61,269 nt of DNA, from assembly GCF_012027395.1 (NCBI RefSeq), contig NZ_SNUJ01000006.1:1-61269 (forward strand), read 5' to 3'. The notes beneath the pieces are model-generated. The model saw only the letters and a list, made by a program, of their open reading frames with translations. It did no database searches and had not been told where the DNA came from. A program made the translations under genes and the position numbers. Below, piece after piece: positions 43,971 through 51,003 of the stretch (position 1 is its first letter; each line of letters begins with the position of its first letter). The DNA is from Thermococcus sp. LS1. Its GTDB lineage: Archaea; Methanobacteriota_B; Thermococci; Thermococcales; Thermococcaceae.

Positions 43971-43996
43971 TTGTGCATATGCACAAGATTTAAAGT
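43971..43996 (-). promoter_or_regulatory. promoter with GTGCATATGCAC palindrome
   Basis: On the minus strand the TATA box CTTTAAAT (43988-43995) is followed at once by the perfect 16-base palindrome TTGTGCATATGCACAA (43986-43971), about 30 bases before the ATG. The same core recurs at 48688 and 50076. Confidence 0.65.
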
Positions 43997-43997
43997 T

Positions 43998-44029
43998 TTC
44001 GGTTCACCTAACTATCGATGAGCATTTAA
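43998..44029 (+). promoter_or_regulatory. DUF364 promoter with imperfect iron box
   Basis: TTCGG-TTCA-CCTAA (43998-44011), one mismatch from the inverted repeat TTAGG-N4-CCTAA, lies just upstream of TATA-like GCATTTAAG (44022-44030) serving the gene at 44062, and upstream of the TATA box of the divergent IssA-like gene. Confidence 0.4.
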
Positions 44030-44061
44030 GGATGAGCGCCTAACACCGAGGGGTGTGAGGA

Positions 44062-44799
44062 ATGCTGCTCGGAGAGATCAAGAGGAAGACACTGCCGCTT
44101 ACGGATGGCCTTGAACTGGTTGACTTCGGCTTCGCACTGCCATACACGTGGGTCCTTGTCGAAGGGCCGGAAGGTAGAGCACTGGGGGTCGCGATGACCC
44201 TTCCAGAAGAGGTACAGCGCTACACGAACTCCGTGACGGAGCCTTCTATTGAGGCGTTCATCGAGAGGGCCGACAGCCTGAACGTCATAGAGAGAACCCT
44301 AGGTTTGGCTGCCATCAACGCGGTCTCGCAGTACCACATCGACCTGAGCAACGCGGAGTGGGCCGACGTCCTTGAGTTATTGCCCGAAGATGTGGGTAAA
44401 ATCGCCATGATAGGCAACATGCCGCCGCTGGCGAGGACACTCCGGGAGAGGGACTTCAACGTATTCGTCTTCGAGAGGAACGCCAAGCTCTGGGATAAGG
44501 ACACCTACAGCGACGCCCTGGAGTACCATCTTTTACCGGAGATGGACGCGGTCATAGCGAGCGCCACGTGCCTGGTTAACGGCACGATAGACATGCTTAT
44601 CGACAGGGCGAAGAAGGCGAGGCTCTTCGTATTGACAGGGCCAACAGGTCAGCTTCTCCCGGAGTTCCTGAGCGGGACGCGCGTCACGCACCTCGCCGCG
44701 ATGAAGGTGGTTGACATCGAGAGGGCCCTCCTTGGCCTCAAGCTCGGCTCCTTCAGGGGCTTTGAGGAGGGGAATAAGAAGTACGTGGTGGAGGTGTGA
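44062..44799 (+). CDS. DUF364 putative heavy-metal-chelation protein
   Basis: 245 residues with the DUF4213/DUF364 arrangement: an N-terminal domain (about 1-85, ALGVAMTLPEE) and a Rossmann-like C-terminal domain (about 100-230; IAMIGNMPPLARTL, ASATCLVNGTIDML, VLTGPTGQLLPEFL). The family is annotated as a putative metal chelatase or chelation module and is often next to metal transport genes. GGGGTGTGAGG precedes the ATG. It overlaps the next gene by four bases (GTGA). Position opposite the IssA-like gene supports a metal role. Confidence 0.8.
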   Translation: MLLGEIKRKTLPLTDGLELVDFGFALPYTWVLVEGPEGRALGVAMTLPEEVQRYTNSVTEPSIEAFIERADSLNVIERTLGLAAINAVSQYHIDLSNAEWADVLELLPEDVGKIAMIGNMPPLARTLRERDFNVFVFERNAKLWDKDTYSDALEYHLLPEMDAVIASATCLVNGTIDMLIDRAKKARLFVLTGPTGQLLPEFLSGTRVTHLAAMKVVDIERALLGLKLGSFRGFEEGNKKYVVEV

Positions 44800-45464
44800 G
44801 CACGAGGCTCATAATCCTGAACGACAACGCCCCCTCGAAGGGCCTCCTCAACGACTGGGGCTGGAGCCTCCTGGTTGAAGGGAATTACCGCTTCCTCTTT
44901 GACGCCGGTATGAACCCGCTCGTTCTGGCCCACAACTCAAAAGCCCTGGGAGCTTCCCTGAAGGGATTGGACTTCGTGGTTCTGAGCCACTGGCACGGCG
45001 ACCACTGCGGCGGCTTTCCCTACATAGCGGAGCTTAACCCCGGGATTCCACTCTATGCACCCCCGGGAAACAAAGCCCTCGCGATGCGCTGGGGCTTTGA
45101 TGCCATGGAGGTGCTGAAGGCCGGGGAGATCGTCCCCGGAATCTGGACTTCCGGCCCGCTGGACGGCTTTGAGCAGGCGGCTGGCGTGGAGACCCCTTCC
45201 GGATTGGTTGTCATCGTCGGCTGTTCCCATCCGGGCGTGGACAGGCTCACAGGGGCCGTTCTTGAGGTTTCCGGCTACAAAAAAGCCCACCTCGTCATGG
45301 GCAGCTTCCACTATCCCTCTCCGGGAACGCTGGACAAACTCGCTGCCATGGCCGAGTTCATAGCCCCTGCCCACTGCTCTGGAAACTTGGCCAAGGCGTA
45401 TGTGAGGAAGAGGTACCCGGGGAAGTTCGTGGAAGTAAAGACGGGGAGCGTTCTGGAGGTCTAG
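44796..45464 (+). CDS. metallo-beta-lactamase-fold protein
   Basis: 222 residues. Zinc motif SHWHGDHCGG near residue 60, GCSHPG near 145 and AHCSG near 190, a pattern of the archaeal MBL group related to the methanopterin-linked/AIM-1-like hydrolases (COG1237 type); substrate unknown. The GTG start overlaps the DUF364 stop as GTGA with GGAGGT before it, so the GTG is genuine and the two are co-translated. Confidence 0.82.
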   Translation: MSTRLIILNDNAPSKGLLNDWGWSLLVEGNYRFLFDAGMNPLVLAHNSKALGASLKGLDFVVLSHWHGDHCGGFPYIAELNPGIPLYAPPGNKALAMRWGFDAMEVLKAGEIVPGIWTSGPLDGFEQAAGVETPSGLVVIVGCSHPGVDRLTGAVLEVSGYKKAHLVMGSFHYPSPGTLDKLAAMAEFIAPAHCSGNLAKAYVRKRYPGKFVEVKTGSVLEV

Positions 45465-45514
45465 CTCATTCAACAAAAAATAAAAAGGCGGTGATGTCCC
45501 CGTGGCGTGGAAGC

Positions 45515-45961
45515 TCAGGCCTTCACTTTCAGGGGTTCCTTTGAGACGTCCTTGACGGGGGAATAAGCCACGAGTGAGAGCAGGCCCAGCACGAAGTACG
45601 TGGTTACGTCGTCCATTGGGCTCCAGCCGACGAAGTCTTCACTGTGGAGCAGGTATGCCTCGATGGCATCCGCCCCCATGACGAGCACTGCCAGGACGGC
45701 GAAGCCGATGCCCAGGAGCGCACCCACGTAGAGGTAGGAGACGCTTCTGGGGTCGTTTTCAATGGCCCTCTTGAGCCCCGTGAGGTAAACCGCACTTATC
45801 GTGAACAGGGCGAAGGCCACGAAGAGATCTCCCGTTGGAACCCCGATAGCTTTTATTTCCTTTCCAAAGTAGGCGAGCGCCTCGATTACCCCTCCGATGA
45901 GGTAGAGGACGCCGAAGATTCCCGTCAGCCATTTGACCTGCTCCAGACTTATCTCGCCCAT
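45515..45961 (-). CDS. four-helix membrane protein downstream of feoB
   Basis: 148 residues with four hydrophobic helices (about 10-30, 42-62, 72-95, 115-132); no family recognised. Its ATG at 45961 shares one base with the feoB stop (TGATG), so it is the last gene of the feo operon and probably assists iron uptake. The longer frame upstream lies inside feoB and is rejected. Confidence 0.7.
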   Translation of the reverse strand: MGEISLEQVKWLTGIFGVLYLIGGVIEALAYFGKEIKAIGVPTGDLFVAFALFTISAVYLTGLKRAIENDPRSVSYLYVGALLGIGFAVLAVLVMGADAIEAYLLHSEDFVGWSPMDDVTTYFVLGLLSLVAYSPVKDVSKEPLKVKA

Positions 45962-47979
45962 CAGAGCACACCCCCTATCCCGACTATGGCCAGGGCGACG
46001 ATGTACGCGAGAATTATCTCGTAGACCACCGCGAAGAGCGCCCACTTCCAACCCGCTTCCTGCTTTATGACGGCTATTGTGGCAACACAGGGCACGTATA
46101 TCAGCGAGAACGCCATGAAGGCGTAGGCGGTCACTGGATTAAATGTCCCGCTTGCCGCTATTGCATTGGAAACGGCGTGCACATCGTCCCCAACGCCGTA
46201 GAGCACTCCAAGTGTTCCAACAACAACCTCCTTTGCTATGAAGCCGAAGAACAGCGCTACTGCCCCCCTCCAGTCCCAGCCCATCGGGCTGAAGAGCGGC
46301 TGGAGGGCGTGTCCAAGCGCTGCCACCCATGACTTCGCAAGCACTGCCCCGTTCTCAAGGGCCTCAGAGCCAAGGTATCCGCTTGGTCCGGTGACGGAGA
46401 GTAACCAGACCACAACAACGCCGGCAAAGATGACAGTTCCGGCCTTCTTGAGGAATTTCTCTGTCCTCGTCCAGGTCGTCCCGAGGATGACTCTCCAGTT
46501 GGGCCTGTTGTAGGGCGGAAGCTCCATGATGAAGTAGGATGGCTCACCCTTGAAGAGGAGCTTTCTGAAGAGCCATGCTATTACAAGGGCAAGCGCTATG
46601 CCAAGGAGGTACATACTCGTTATCACAGTCCCCTCCCTTCCGGCGAAGAACGCCCCCGCGAAAACGGCATATATCGGCAGCCTCGCGGGGCAGGACATCA
46701 GTGGGTTCACGAGTATCGTCAGTAGCCTGTCCTTCTCGTCTTCCAGAGTTCTCGTCGCCATTATAGCCGGGACGTTGCAGCCGAAGCCCATTATCATCGG
46801 TATCACGGACTTGCCGTGAAGGCCGAAGCGGTGCATGACCCTGTCCATAACGAAGGCCGCCCTGGCCATGTAGCCGCTGTCCTCAAGCCACGAGAACGCG
46901 AGGAACAGGAACGCTATCGGCGGAAGGAACACTAGGACGCTGCCGAGACCTGCTATGATGCCGTCCCTCAGGAGAGAAGCTAATGCATCGTTCGCAACGT
47001 GGGTACCAACGGCATCCCCAAGCCAGCCGAAGAACCAGTCTATTATGTCGCTGAATGGTGCCGAAACGTCGAAGGTGAACTTGAAGACGACCCACATCAG
47101 GCTGATGAAAATGGGGATTCCAAGGTACTTGTGGGTGAAGACCTCGTCCAGCATGTCGCTGAAAGTCATCCTCTCCTCCTTCTTCACGATGGCTTTCTTG
47201 ACTATTTCCCCTATCACCCCGTAGCGCTCGTCTGCCAGCGCAAGCTCAACGTCCCCGTACTTCTTATGAAGCTCCTCGGAGACCTCTATAAGCTCCCGCA
47301 GGATATCGTCCCTCGTTCTGCTTTCTTCGACTATCCCCTTTGCCTCATCATCGCCCTCGAGGAGCTTTATGGCGAGCCACCTCGGGTTGTACCTCCTCGA
47401 CAGTTCCTCGTCCCTCTCAATAACCCTCGTGAGGCGCTCGGTGTAGGCCTCGAAGTTCGGGTACTCAACCGGGCGCGGCTTTCTCTCCAGGGCCTCGACG
47501 ATCTTTGCTTTGAGCTCCTCGATGCCCTTTCCCTCGGCCGCCACCATCGGGACGACCGGAACGCCGAGGGCATCTTCGAGCTTCTTTGGGTCTATCTTGT
47601 AGCCCTTCTCCTTGGCGAGGTCCATCTTGTTCAGCGCAACGACGACGTTCGCCCCAATCTCGAGGAGCTGGAGGGTGAGATAGAGGTTGCGCTGAAGGTT
47701 TGAGGCGTCAACTATGTCCACCACGAGGTCCGGTTTCTCCCTGACTATGAAGTCCCTCGCTATCTTCTCGTCGATGGAATATGCCGTCAGAGCGTAAACA
47801 CCCGGCAGATCCACCACATGAAACTTCTTTCCGCCGTGCTCGAACTCCCCTTCCTTCTTTTCCACAGTGACACCCGGCCAGTTGCCAACGTGCTGCTTCA
47901 GGCCAGTTAAGGCGTTAAAAATCGTGGTCTTTCCAACGTTGGGGTTTCCTATTAGTGCTATTAAGGTGCCCTCCATCAT
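45961..47979 (-). CDS. feoB: ferrous iron transporter FeoB
   Basis: 672 residues. Cytosolic G domain with G1 GNPNVGKTT (11-19), G3 DLPGVY, G4 NKMD, followed by a helical GDI region and a membrane domain of about eight to ten helices with two Gate motifs (GFGCNVPAIMATR, NPLMSCPARLPIY). It imports Fe2+ across the cytoplasmic membrane. Its ATG overlaps the feoA stop (ATGA). Operon order is feoA-feoA-feoB-45515 gene, under a promoter with iron boxes at 48450-48505. Confidence 0.96.
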   Translation of the reverse strand: MMEGTLIALIGNPNVGKTTIFNALTGLKQHVGNWPGVTVEKKEGEFEHGGKKFHVVDLPGVYALTAYSIDEKIARDFIVREKPDLVVDIVDASNLQRNLYLTLQLLEIGANVVVALNKMDLAKEKGYKIDPKKLEDALGVPVVPMVAAEGKGIEELKAKIVEALERKPRPVEYPNFEAYTERLTRVIERDEELSRRYNPRWLAIKLLEGDDEAKGIVEESRTRDDILRELIEVSEELHKKYGDVELALADERYGVIGEIVKKAIVKKEERMTFSDMLDEVFTHKYLGIPIFISLMWVVFKFTFDVSAPFSDIIDWFFGWLGDAVGTHVANDALASLLRDGIIAGLGSVLVFLPPIAFLFLAFSWLEDSGYMARAAFVMDRVMHRFGLHGKSVIPMIMGFGCNVPAIMATRTLEDEKDRLLTILVNPLMSCPARLPIYAVFAGAFFAGREGTVITSMYLLGIALALVIAWLFRKLLFKGEPSYFIMELPPYNRPNWRVILGTTWTRTEKFLKKAGTVIFAGVVVVWLLSVTGPSGYLGSEALENGAVLAKSWVAALGHALQPLFSPMGWDWRGAVALFFGFIAKEVVVGTLGVLYGVGDDVHAVSNAIAASGTFNPVTAYAFMAFSLIYVPCVATIAVIKQEAGWKWALFAVVYEIILAYIVALAIVGIGGVL

Positions 47980-48200
47980 TCCACCTCCACGAGGATTTTC
48001 ATTGCCATACCCCTTCCTATCGCCACCTGTGTGTCTCCGCTCGCCACGACAAGGGGGCCGGCCATCTGGTTCCTAACGACCTTAACCTCCCTTCCAGGGC
48101 CAAAACCCATCGCTGTAAGCCTCACGAGAACTCCATGGCCGCCAGTTATCCTGACGATCCTCCCCCTTGCCCCCTCGTCAAGAAATGCGAGCGGGACCAT
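47976..48200 (-). CDS. feoA: FeoA protein
   Basis: 74-residue SH3-like accessory protein of the ferrous iron transporter (GHGVLVRLTAMGFGPGREV, VAIGRGMAMKI). It overlaps feoB by four bases and its start abuts the stop of the second FeoA gene, with the ribosome site inside that gene's end (TAGAGGTGGAGTG). Confidence 0.9.
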   Translation of the reverse strand: MVPLAFLDEGARGRIVRITGGHGVLVRLTAMGFGPGREVKVVRNQMAGPLVVASGDTQVAIGRGMAMKILVEVE

Positions 48201-48413
48201 TCACTCCACCTCTATGAACTTTGCTTCTTCAAGCCTCAGGGAAAGCTTATAGCCGCGTACTTCAACCTCTATTGGGTCTCCGAGGGGAGCCCTCTTCAGA
48301 ACTTTCAGCTCGGTACCTCTGCTGAGGCCCATCGCTGCGAAGCGGGCCTTTGGCCCCCCGGTTATCTCCTTAACTCGAACCTTCTTTCCCGGTTCCGCTT
48401 CACTCAGCCGCAT
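48201..48413 (-). CDS. feoA: second FeoA-like protein
   Basis: 70 residues with the same SH3-like pattern (MRLSEAEPGKKVRVKEITGG, ARFAAMGLSRGTEL, LSLRLEEAKFIEV). First gene of the feo operon. GGGGGTGAGGGGG precedes the ATG at 48413. Tandem feoA genes before feoB are common; the two may form a hetero-complex on FeoB. Confidence 0.88.
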   Translation of the reverse strand: MRLSEAEPGKKVRVKEITGGPKARFAAMGLSRGTELKVLKRAPLGDPIEVEVRGYKLSLRLEEAKFIEVE

Positions 48414-48449
48414 CCCCCTCACCCCCATGTATGTATTTGTACGTTTTGA

Positions 48450-48505
48450 TTAGGTTTCCCTAACAACTTCAGAGTAGGCTAACCTAACATCCCCTTAAAT
48501 AATTT
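48450..48505 (-). promoter_or_regulatory. feo operon promoter with two iron boxes
   Basis: TATA-like ATTATTTAAG (about 48494-48503 on the minus strand) is followed by two DtxR-like sites: GTAGG-CTAA-CCTAA (48474-48487, at the expected transcription start) and the perfect repeat TTAGG-TTTC-CCTAA (48450-48463). A metal-loaded DtxR-family repressor bound here would shut off iron import when iron is plentiful. Confidence 0.7.
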
Positions 48506-48552
48506 TCTGTTTGTAAAAGAATACCTGAATGTTTGAAAAGTGTAAAATTCGA

Positions 48553-48566
48553 TTAGACTAACCTAA
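48553..48566. promoter_or_regulatory. third iron-box-like site upstream of feo
   Basis: TTAG-ACTAAC-CTAA, an inverted repeat of the same 14-base size, about 50 bases upstream of the feo TATA box. It could be an auxiliary operator. Confidence 0.5.
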
Positions 48567-48673
48567 CCGAAACGCTCCGAAATGTACAACATGGGGCAAC
48601 TAAAATTAATAATGCATGGATCCAAAACAGAACCAAAGGATCTCGAAATCGGAAATGGAGTCACAAATCTGTC

Positions 48674-48718
48674 CCGTTTTAAATTTCCGTGCATATGCAC
48701 GAATTAGAGTTTAAAAAC
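48674..48718. promoter_or_regulatory. orphan GTGCATATGCAC operator between two TATA-like elements
   Basis: The palindrome CGTGCATATGCACG (48688-48701) has GTTTTAAATTT on its left (plus-strand TATA) and TTTTTAAACTC on its right when read on the minus strand. The minus-strand order TATA-palindrome equals that at 43971 and 50076, but the next gene, feoA, starts about 270 bases on. Confidence 0.5.
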
Positions 48719-48747
48719 TTTGTGGATTGCACTCCAAAAATACCCAA

Positions 48748-49272
48748 TCAAATTCCCAGAAACTCCACCAGCAGTTTGAAAAACTTCGTCTTCCTCCCGC
48801 TGGGGGTGATAAAACCGTGCAGGAGGAGTTCTTCTCTTACTTCTTTTTTTCTCATCTCCTTTGGCAAGGTCTCGAAGCTTCTCGTGTCTTTGAGGGCCCG
48901 AACAACCTTCCAGCCATCGGGGAGGAGCAAGTTGAAGTACTCTTTAAGCCACTTTTCATCAATCGAGCGGACGAAGAGTTCCCCCTTCCGCGAGAGACGG
49001 TAGTAGGTGTGGTGCTTGTGAACCTCGAAGGCCTTCTTGAAGCGCGCCCTGCTCCTTTTTATCGCGCTTCCGGAATCGCGCTCGATCAGACCCGCTTCCA
49101 TAAGATCCTTTATCGCGGTTTCTACCGTCTGAAGTGGTAGCTCGCTCATCCTCGCCATCATCTTGGCGTAATCCACCCCTGCCCTCTTCAGGTGGGCCAA
49201 GACGTAGAGGTGAACCGGGAGCAAATCGTGGTAAAAACCTCCGCGTTCTCCCCGCGTACTCCTGCCACTCAT
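48748..49272 (-). CDS. DUF2250 winged-helix protein
   Basis: About 174 residues from the ATG at 49272, or fewer if translation starts at the TTG near 49224. LPVHLYVLAHLKRAGVDYAK, then ETAIKDLMEAGLIERDSGSA and YYRLSRKGELFVRSI, is the DUF2250 winged-helix pattern; a transcription regulator is likely. It is the last gene of the operon NifX-ICMT-DUF2250 and is a candidate binder of the GTGCATATGCAC palindrome in front of that operon (inference). Its 5' half overlaps the run-on of the ICMT frame. Confidence 0.7.
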   Translation of the reverse strand: MSGRSTRGERGGFYHDLLPVHLYVLAHLKRAGVDYAKMMARMSELPLQTVETAIKDLMEAGLIERDSGSAIKRSRARFKKAFEVHKHHTYYRLSRKGELFVRSIDEKWLKEYFNLLLPDGWKVVRALKDTRSFETLPKEMRKKEVREELLLHGFITPSGRKTKFFKLLVEFLGI

Positions 49273-49651
49273 AGCCGACCCCCTCCTCAAGGGCTTTTAC
49301 CTCCTCACCTATAAACCTCACTACCGCGAGCCAGTAGACGAAAGGCAGACCTAGCATGAAGCCACCGATAACGAGCGAGAAGCCGGGAAGGATGAGGAAT
49401 CCCCAGATTGAGTATATCGGGTGCCGGACCTTGGAATAAGGGCCGGTCGTGAGGAGCTTCCCCTTGGAGTAAGCCCTTGAAACCTGAAGGTAGCAGAGGA
49501 GCCAGAGAACTACTCCAACGCTCAAAAGGGCAACCCCTATACTGGGGAGCTGGAGAAAAGATTGGGAGAGCTTTGAGTTTAGATAAAATGCGAGGAGCGC
49601 GTAGGGGACCGCGAAAAACGAGACCTTCAGCTCAATCCCCCAAAAGCGCAT
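48959..49651 (-). CDS. ICMT/NnrU-like membrane methyltransferase with run-on C-terminus
   Basis: The first 141 codons encode a small isoprenylcysteine-carboxyl-methyltransferase-like membrane protein: three to four helices, the SAM-site motif VRHPIYSIW and the closing EWQEYAGRTRRFLPR. Family members normally end there. Here the frame runs 90 further codons through the DUF2250 gene with a Gly/Arg/Asp-rich, unlikely sequence. Codon 142 is CGA (49228-49226); a single C-to-T change would make TGA at the expected end, so stop loss or a sequence error is probable. The ATG lies three bases after the stop of the NifX gene. Confidence 0.65.
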   Translation of the reverse strand: MRFWGIELKVSFFAVPYALLAFYLNSKLSQSFLQLPSIGVALLSVGVVLWLLCYLQVSRAYSKGKLLTTGPYSKVRHPIYSIWGFLILPGFSLVIGGFMLGLPFVYWLAVVRFIGEEVKALEEGVGYEWQEYAGRTRRFLPRFAPGSPLRLGPPEEGRGGLRQDDGEDERATTSDGRNRDKGSYGSGSDRARFRKRDKKEQGALQEGLRGSQAPHLLPSLAEGGTLRPLD

Positions 49652-49654
49652 CGC

Positions 49655-50062
49655 TTACTCCTCTATCGGGGGCTTCTCGGCCTTCTTTTCCTGCACCTGC
49701 TCCCAGAGGTCATCGAAGTTCTCGGCAACCCTCTGGAGGGCGAGCTTTAGGTCCCTCGTTCTCGTGAAGAAGGCCACCTTGTCGCTCTGGTCTCTTATCC
49801 TTAGAAAGTTCGGCCCCATTCTAAAGGCAGCCAGAACGTCAACGTCCATGAGCTGACCAACTATCGCCCTGAACTTCCTCGGGTCGCCGTGTCCTTCGTC
49901 GTGCTCCTCCATATCCTTGGCTTTGTTGTCCCTTTTCTCAAGGAGCTTAATGCTCCCATTCTCACAAACCTCGTATATTGCAAAGAACTCAGAATCGCCG
50001 TAGTGGGCATCTATGAGCGTCTCATCATTCTCCATCCCAAAGGCAACCTTCAGGCACTTCAT
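49655..50062 (-). CDS. NifX/NifB-fold protein without Gly/Arg tail
   Basis: 135 residues. NifX-like domain with a His/Asp/Glu-rich loop (MEEHDEGHGDPRKF, near residues 51-64) that could bind metal, and a Glu/Lys-rich end (VQEKKAEKPPIEE). Third member of the fold in this neighbourhood. First gene of the NifX-ICMT-DUF2250 operon, divergent from the two MinD-type ATPases, a gene pair often found together in anaerobes. Promoter carries GAGCATATGCAC after TATA. Confidence 0.8.
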   Translation of the reverse strand: MKCLKVAFGMENDETLIDAHYGDSEFFAIYEVCENGSIKLLEKRDNKAKDMEEHDEGHGDPRKFRAIVGQLMDVDVLAAFRMGPNFLRIRDQSDKVAFFTRTRDLKLALQRVAENFDDLWEQVQEKKAEKPPIEE

Positions 50063-50075
50063 CTACACCACCGTG

Positions 50076-50117
50076 TGAGCATATGCACAAAGCTTAAAAA
50101 CTTTTAGATTAGCCTAA
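50076..50117. promoter_or_regulatory. bidirectional promoter with both operator types
   Basis: AGCTTAAAAAC (50091-50101) serves as TATA both ways. On its left, read towards the NifX gene, lies TTGTGCATATGCTCA (50090-50076), one base off the palindrome at 43971. On its right, read towards the MinD genes, lies TTAG-ATTAGC-CTAA (50104-50117), an iron-box form. Confidence 0.6.
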
Positions 50118-50133
50118 TTCTGGAGGTGAGGTA

Positions 50134-51003
50134 ATGCAGATCGCAGTGAGCGGAGGAAAAGGTGGAACCGGAAAATCCACCATTGCGATAAATCTCGCGA
50201 TAGCCCTTAGAGAGCACTTTGATCTTGTTCTGGCCGATTTGGATGTTGAGGCACCAAACGACCATCTGCTCCTTGGAGTTGAGCTCCAGAACGAGGAGCC
50301 CGTTGAGCTCTTCATGCCGCGCTTTGACTACTCCAAGTGCACCCGCTGCAGGAAGTGCGCGGAAGTTTGTGAGGAGCACGCGATAATAACCATGCGTGAC
50401 GGAACTCCCTTCCTGATGCCCAACCTCTGCTCTGGCTGCGCCGCCTGTGAGATAGTCTGCCCAGTTCCCGGGGCGATACTTCCGGGGAAGAAGCTCATGG
50501 GCCACACATATCTAACGGAGACACCCTACGGCTTCCCGCTCGTTACGGGCAGGCTTTTGGAGGGCGAGGAGAGGGCCATGCCCATCGTTTCAAGAGCGAA
50601 GAAGAGGGCCCAAAGCTTAAATAAGGAGCTCCTGCTCGTTGACACTGCCGCCGGAACGAGCAATACCGTTTCGAAGGCACTTGAAGATTCTAAGCTCATC
50701 ATAGCCGTTACCGAACCGACACCGCTCGGGCTTCATGACAGCGAACTTATCCTCCGGCTGGCTCAGCTCATGGACATTCCGGCTATGATAATCGTTAACC
50801 GCTCCGATCTGAGCGACGTTGGAAAGGTCAGGGAAATTGCCGAGCGCTACAGCGCCGAGATAATAGCCGAGATCCCCTACAGCGAGAACGTCATACGAAG
50901 CTACGTGGAAGGAAGGCCGATAGTTCTGAGCGACTATCCTGAGGCCCAAATTTTCAGGAAGATTGCCGAGAGGGTTGTCGAGTTCATCGGAGGTGGTGAG
51001 TGA
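50134..51003 (+). CDS. MinD-superfamily ATPase with ferredoxin insert (1)
   Basis: 289 residues. Deviant Walker A GGKGGTGKST (7-16), then a 4Fe-4S double insert (CTRCRKCAEVC and CSGCAACEIVCPVPG, about 69-112), then the rest of the MinD/Mrp fold (DTAAGTSN, EPTPLGLHD). These ATPases, usually in pairs next to NifX-fold proteins, are thought to act in Fe-S or metal cofactor assembly or transfer; no activity has been settled. GGAGGTGAGG precedes the ATG. Overlaps the next gene by TGATG. Confidence 0.88.
   Translation: MQIAVSGGKGGTGKSTIAINLAIALREHFDLVLADLDVEAPNDHLLLGVELQNEEPVELFMPRFDYSKCTRCRKCAEVCEEHAIITMRDGTPFLMPNLCSGCAACEIVCPVPGAILPGKKLMGHTYLTETPYGFPLVTGRLLEGEERAMPIVSRAKKRAQSLNKELLLVDTAAGTSNTVSKALEDSKLIIAVTEPTPLGLHDSELILRLAQLMDIPAMIIVNRSDLSDVGKVREIAERYSAEIIAEIPYSENVIRSYVEGRPIVLSDYPEAQIFRKIAERVVEFIGGGE

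Larger units (their letters stand above)
48414..48747. other. 334-base regulatory gap upstream of feo
   Basis: No coding sequence is credible. From left to right it holds two iron boxes around the feoA transcription start, the feo TATA box, a third iron-box-like site at 48553, and an isolated GTGCATATGCAC palindrome flanked by TATA-like sequences on both sides. A small untranslated RNA from the right-hand promoter is possible. Confidence 0.6.

Noticed and set aside
48689-49003. Plus-strand frame starting in the GTGCATATGCAC palindrome
   Set aside because: Shadow of the DUF2250 gene; the first codons are just the operator.
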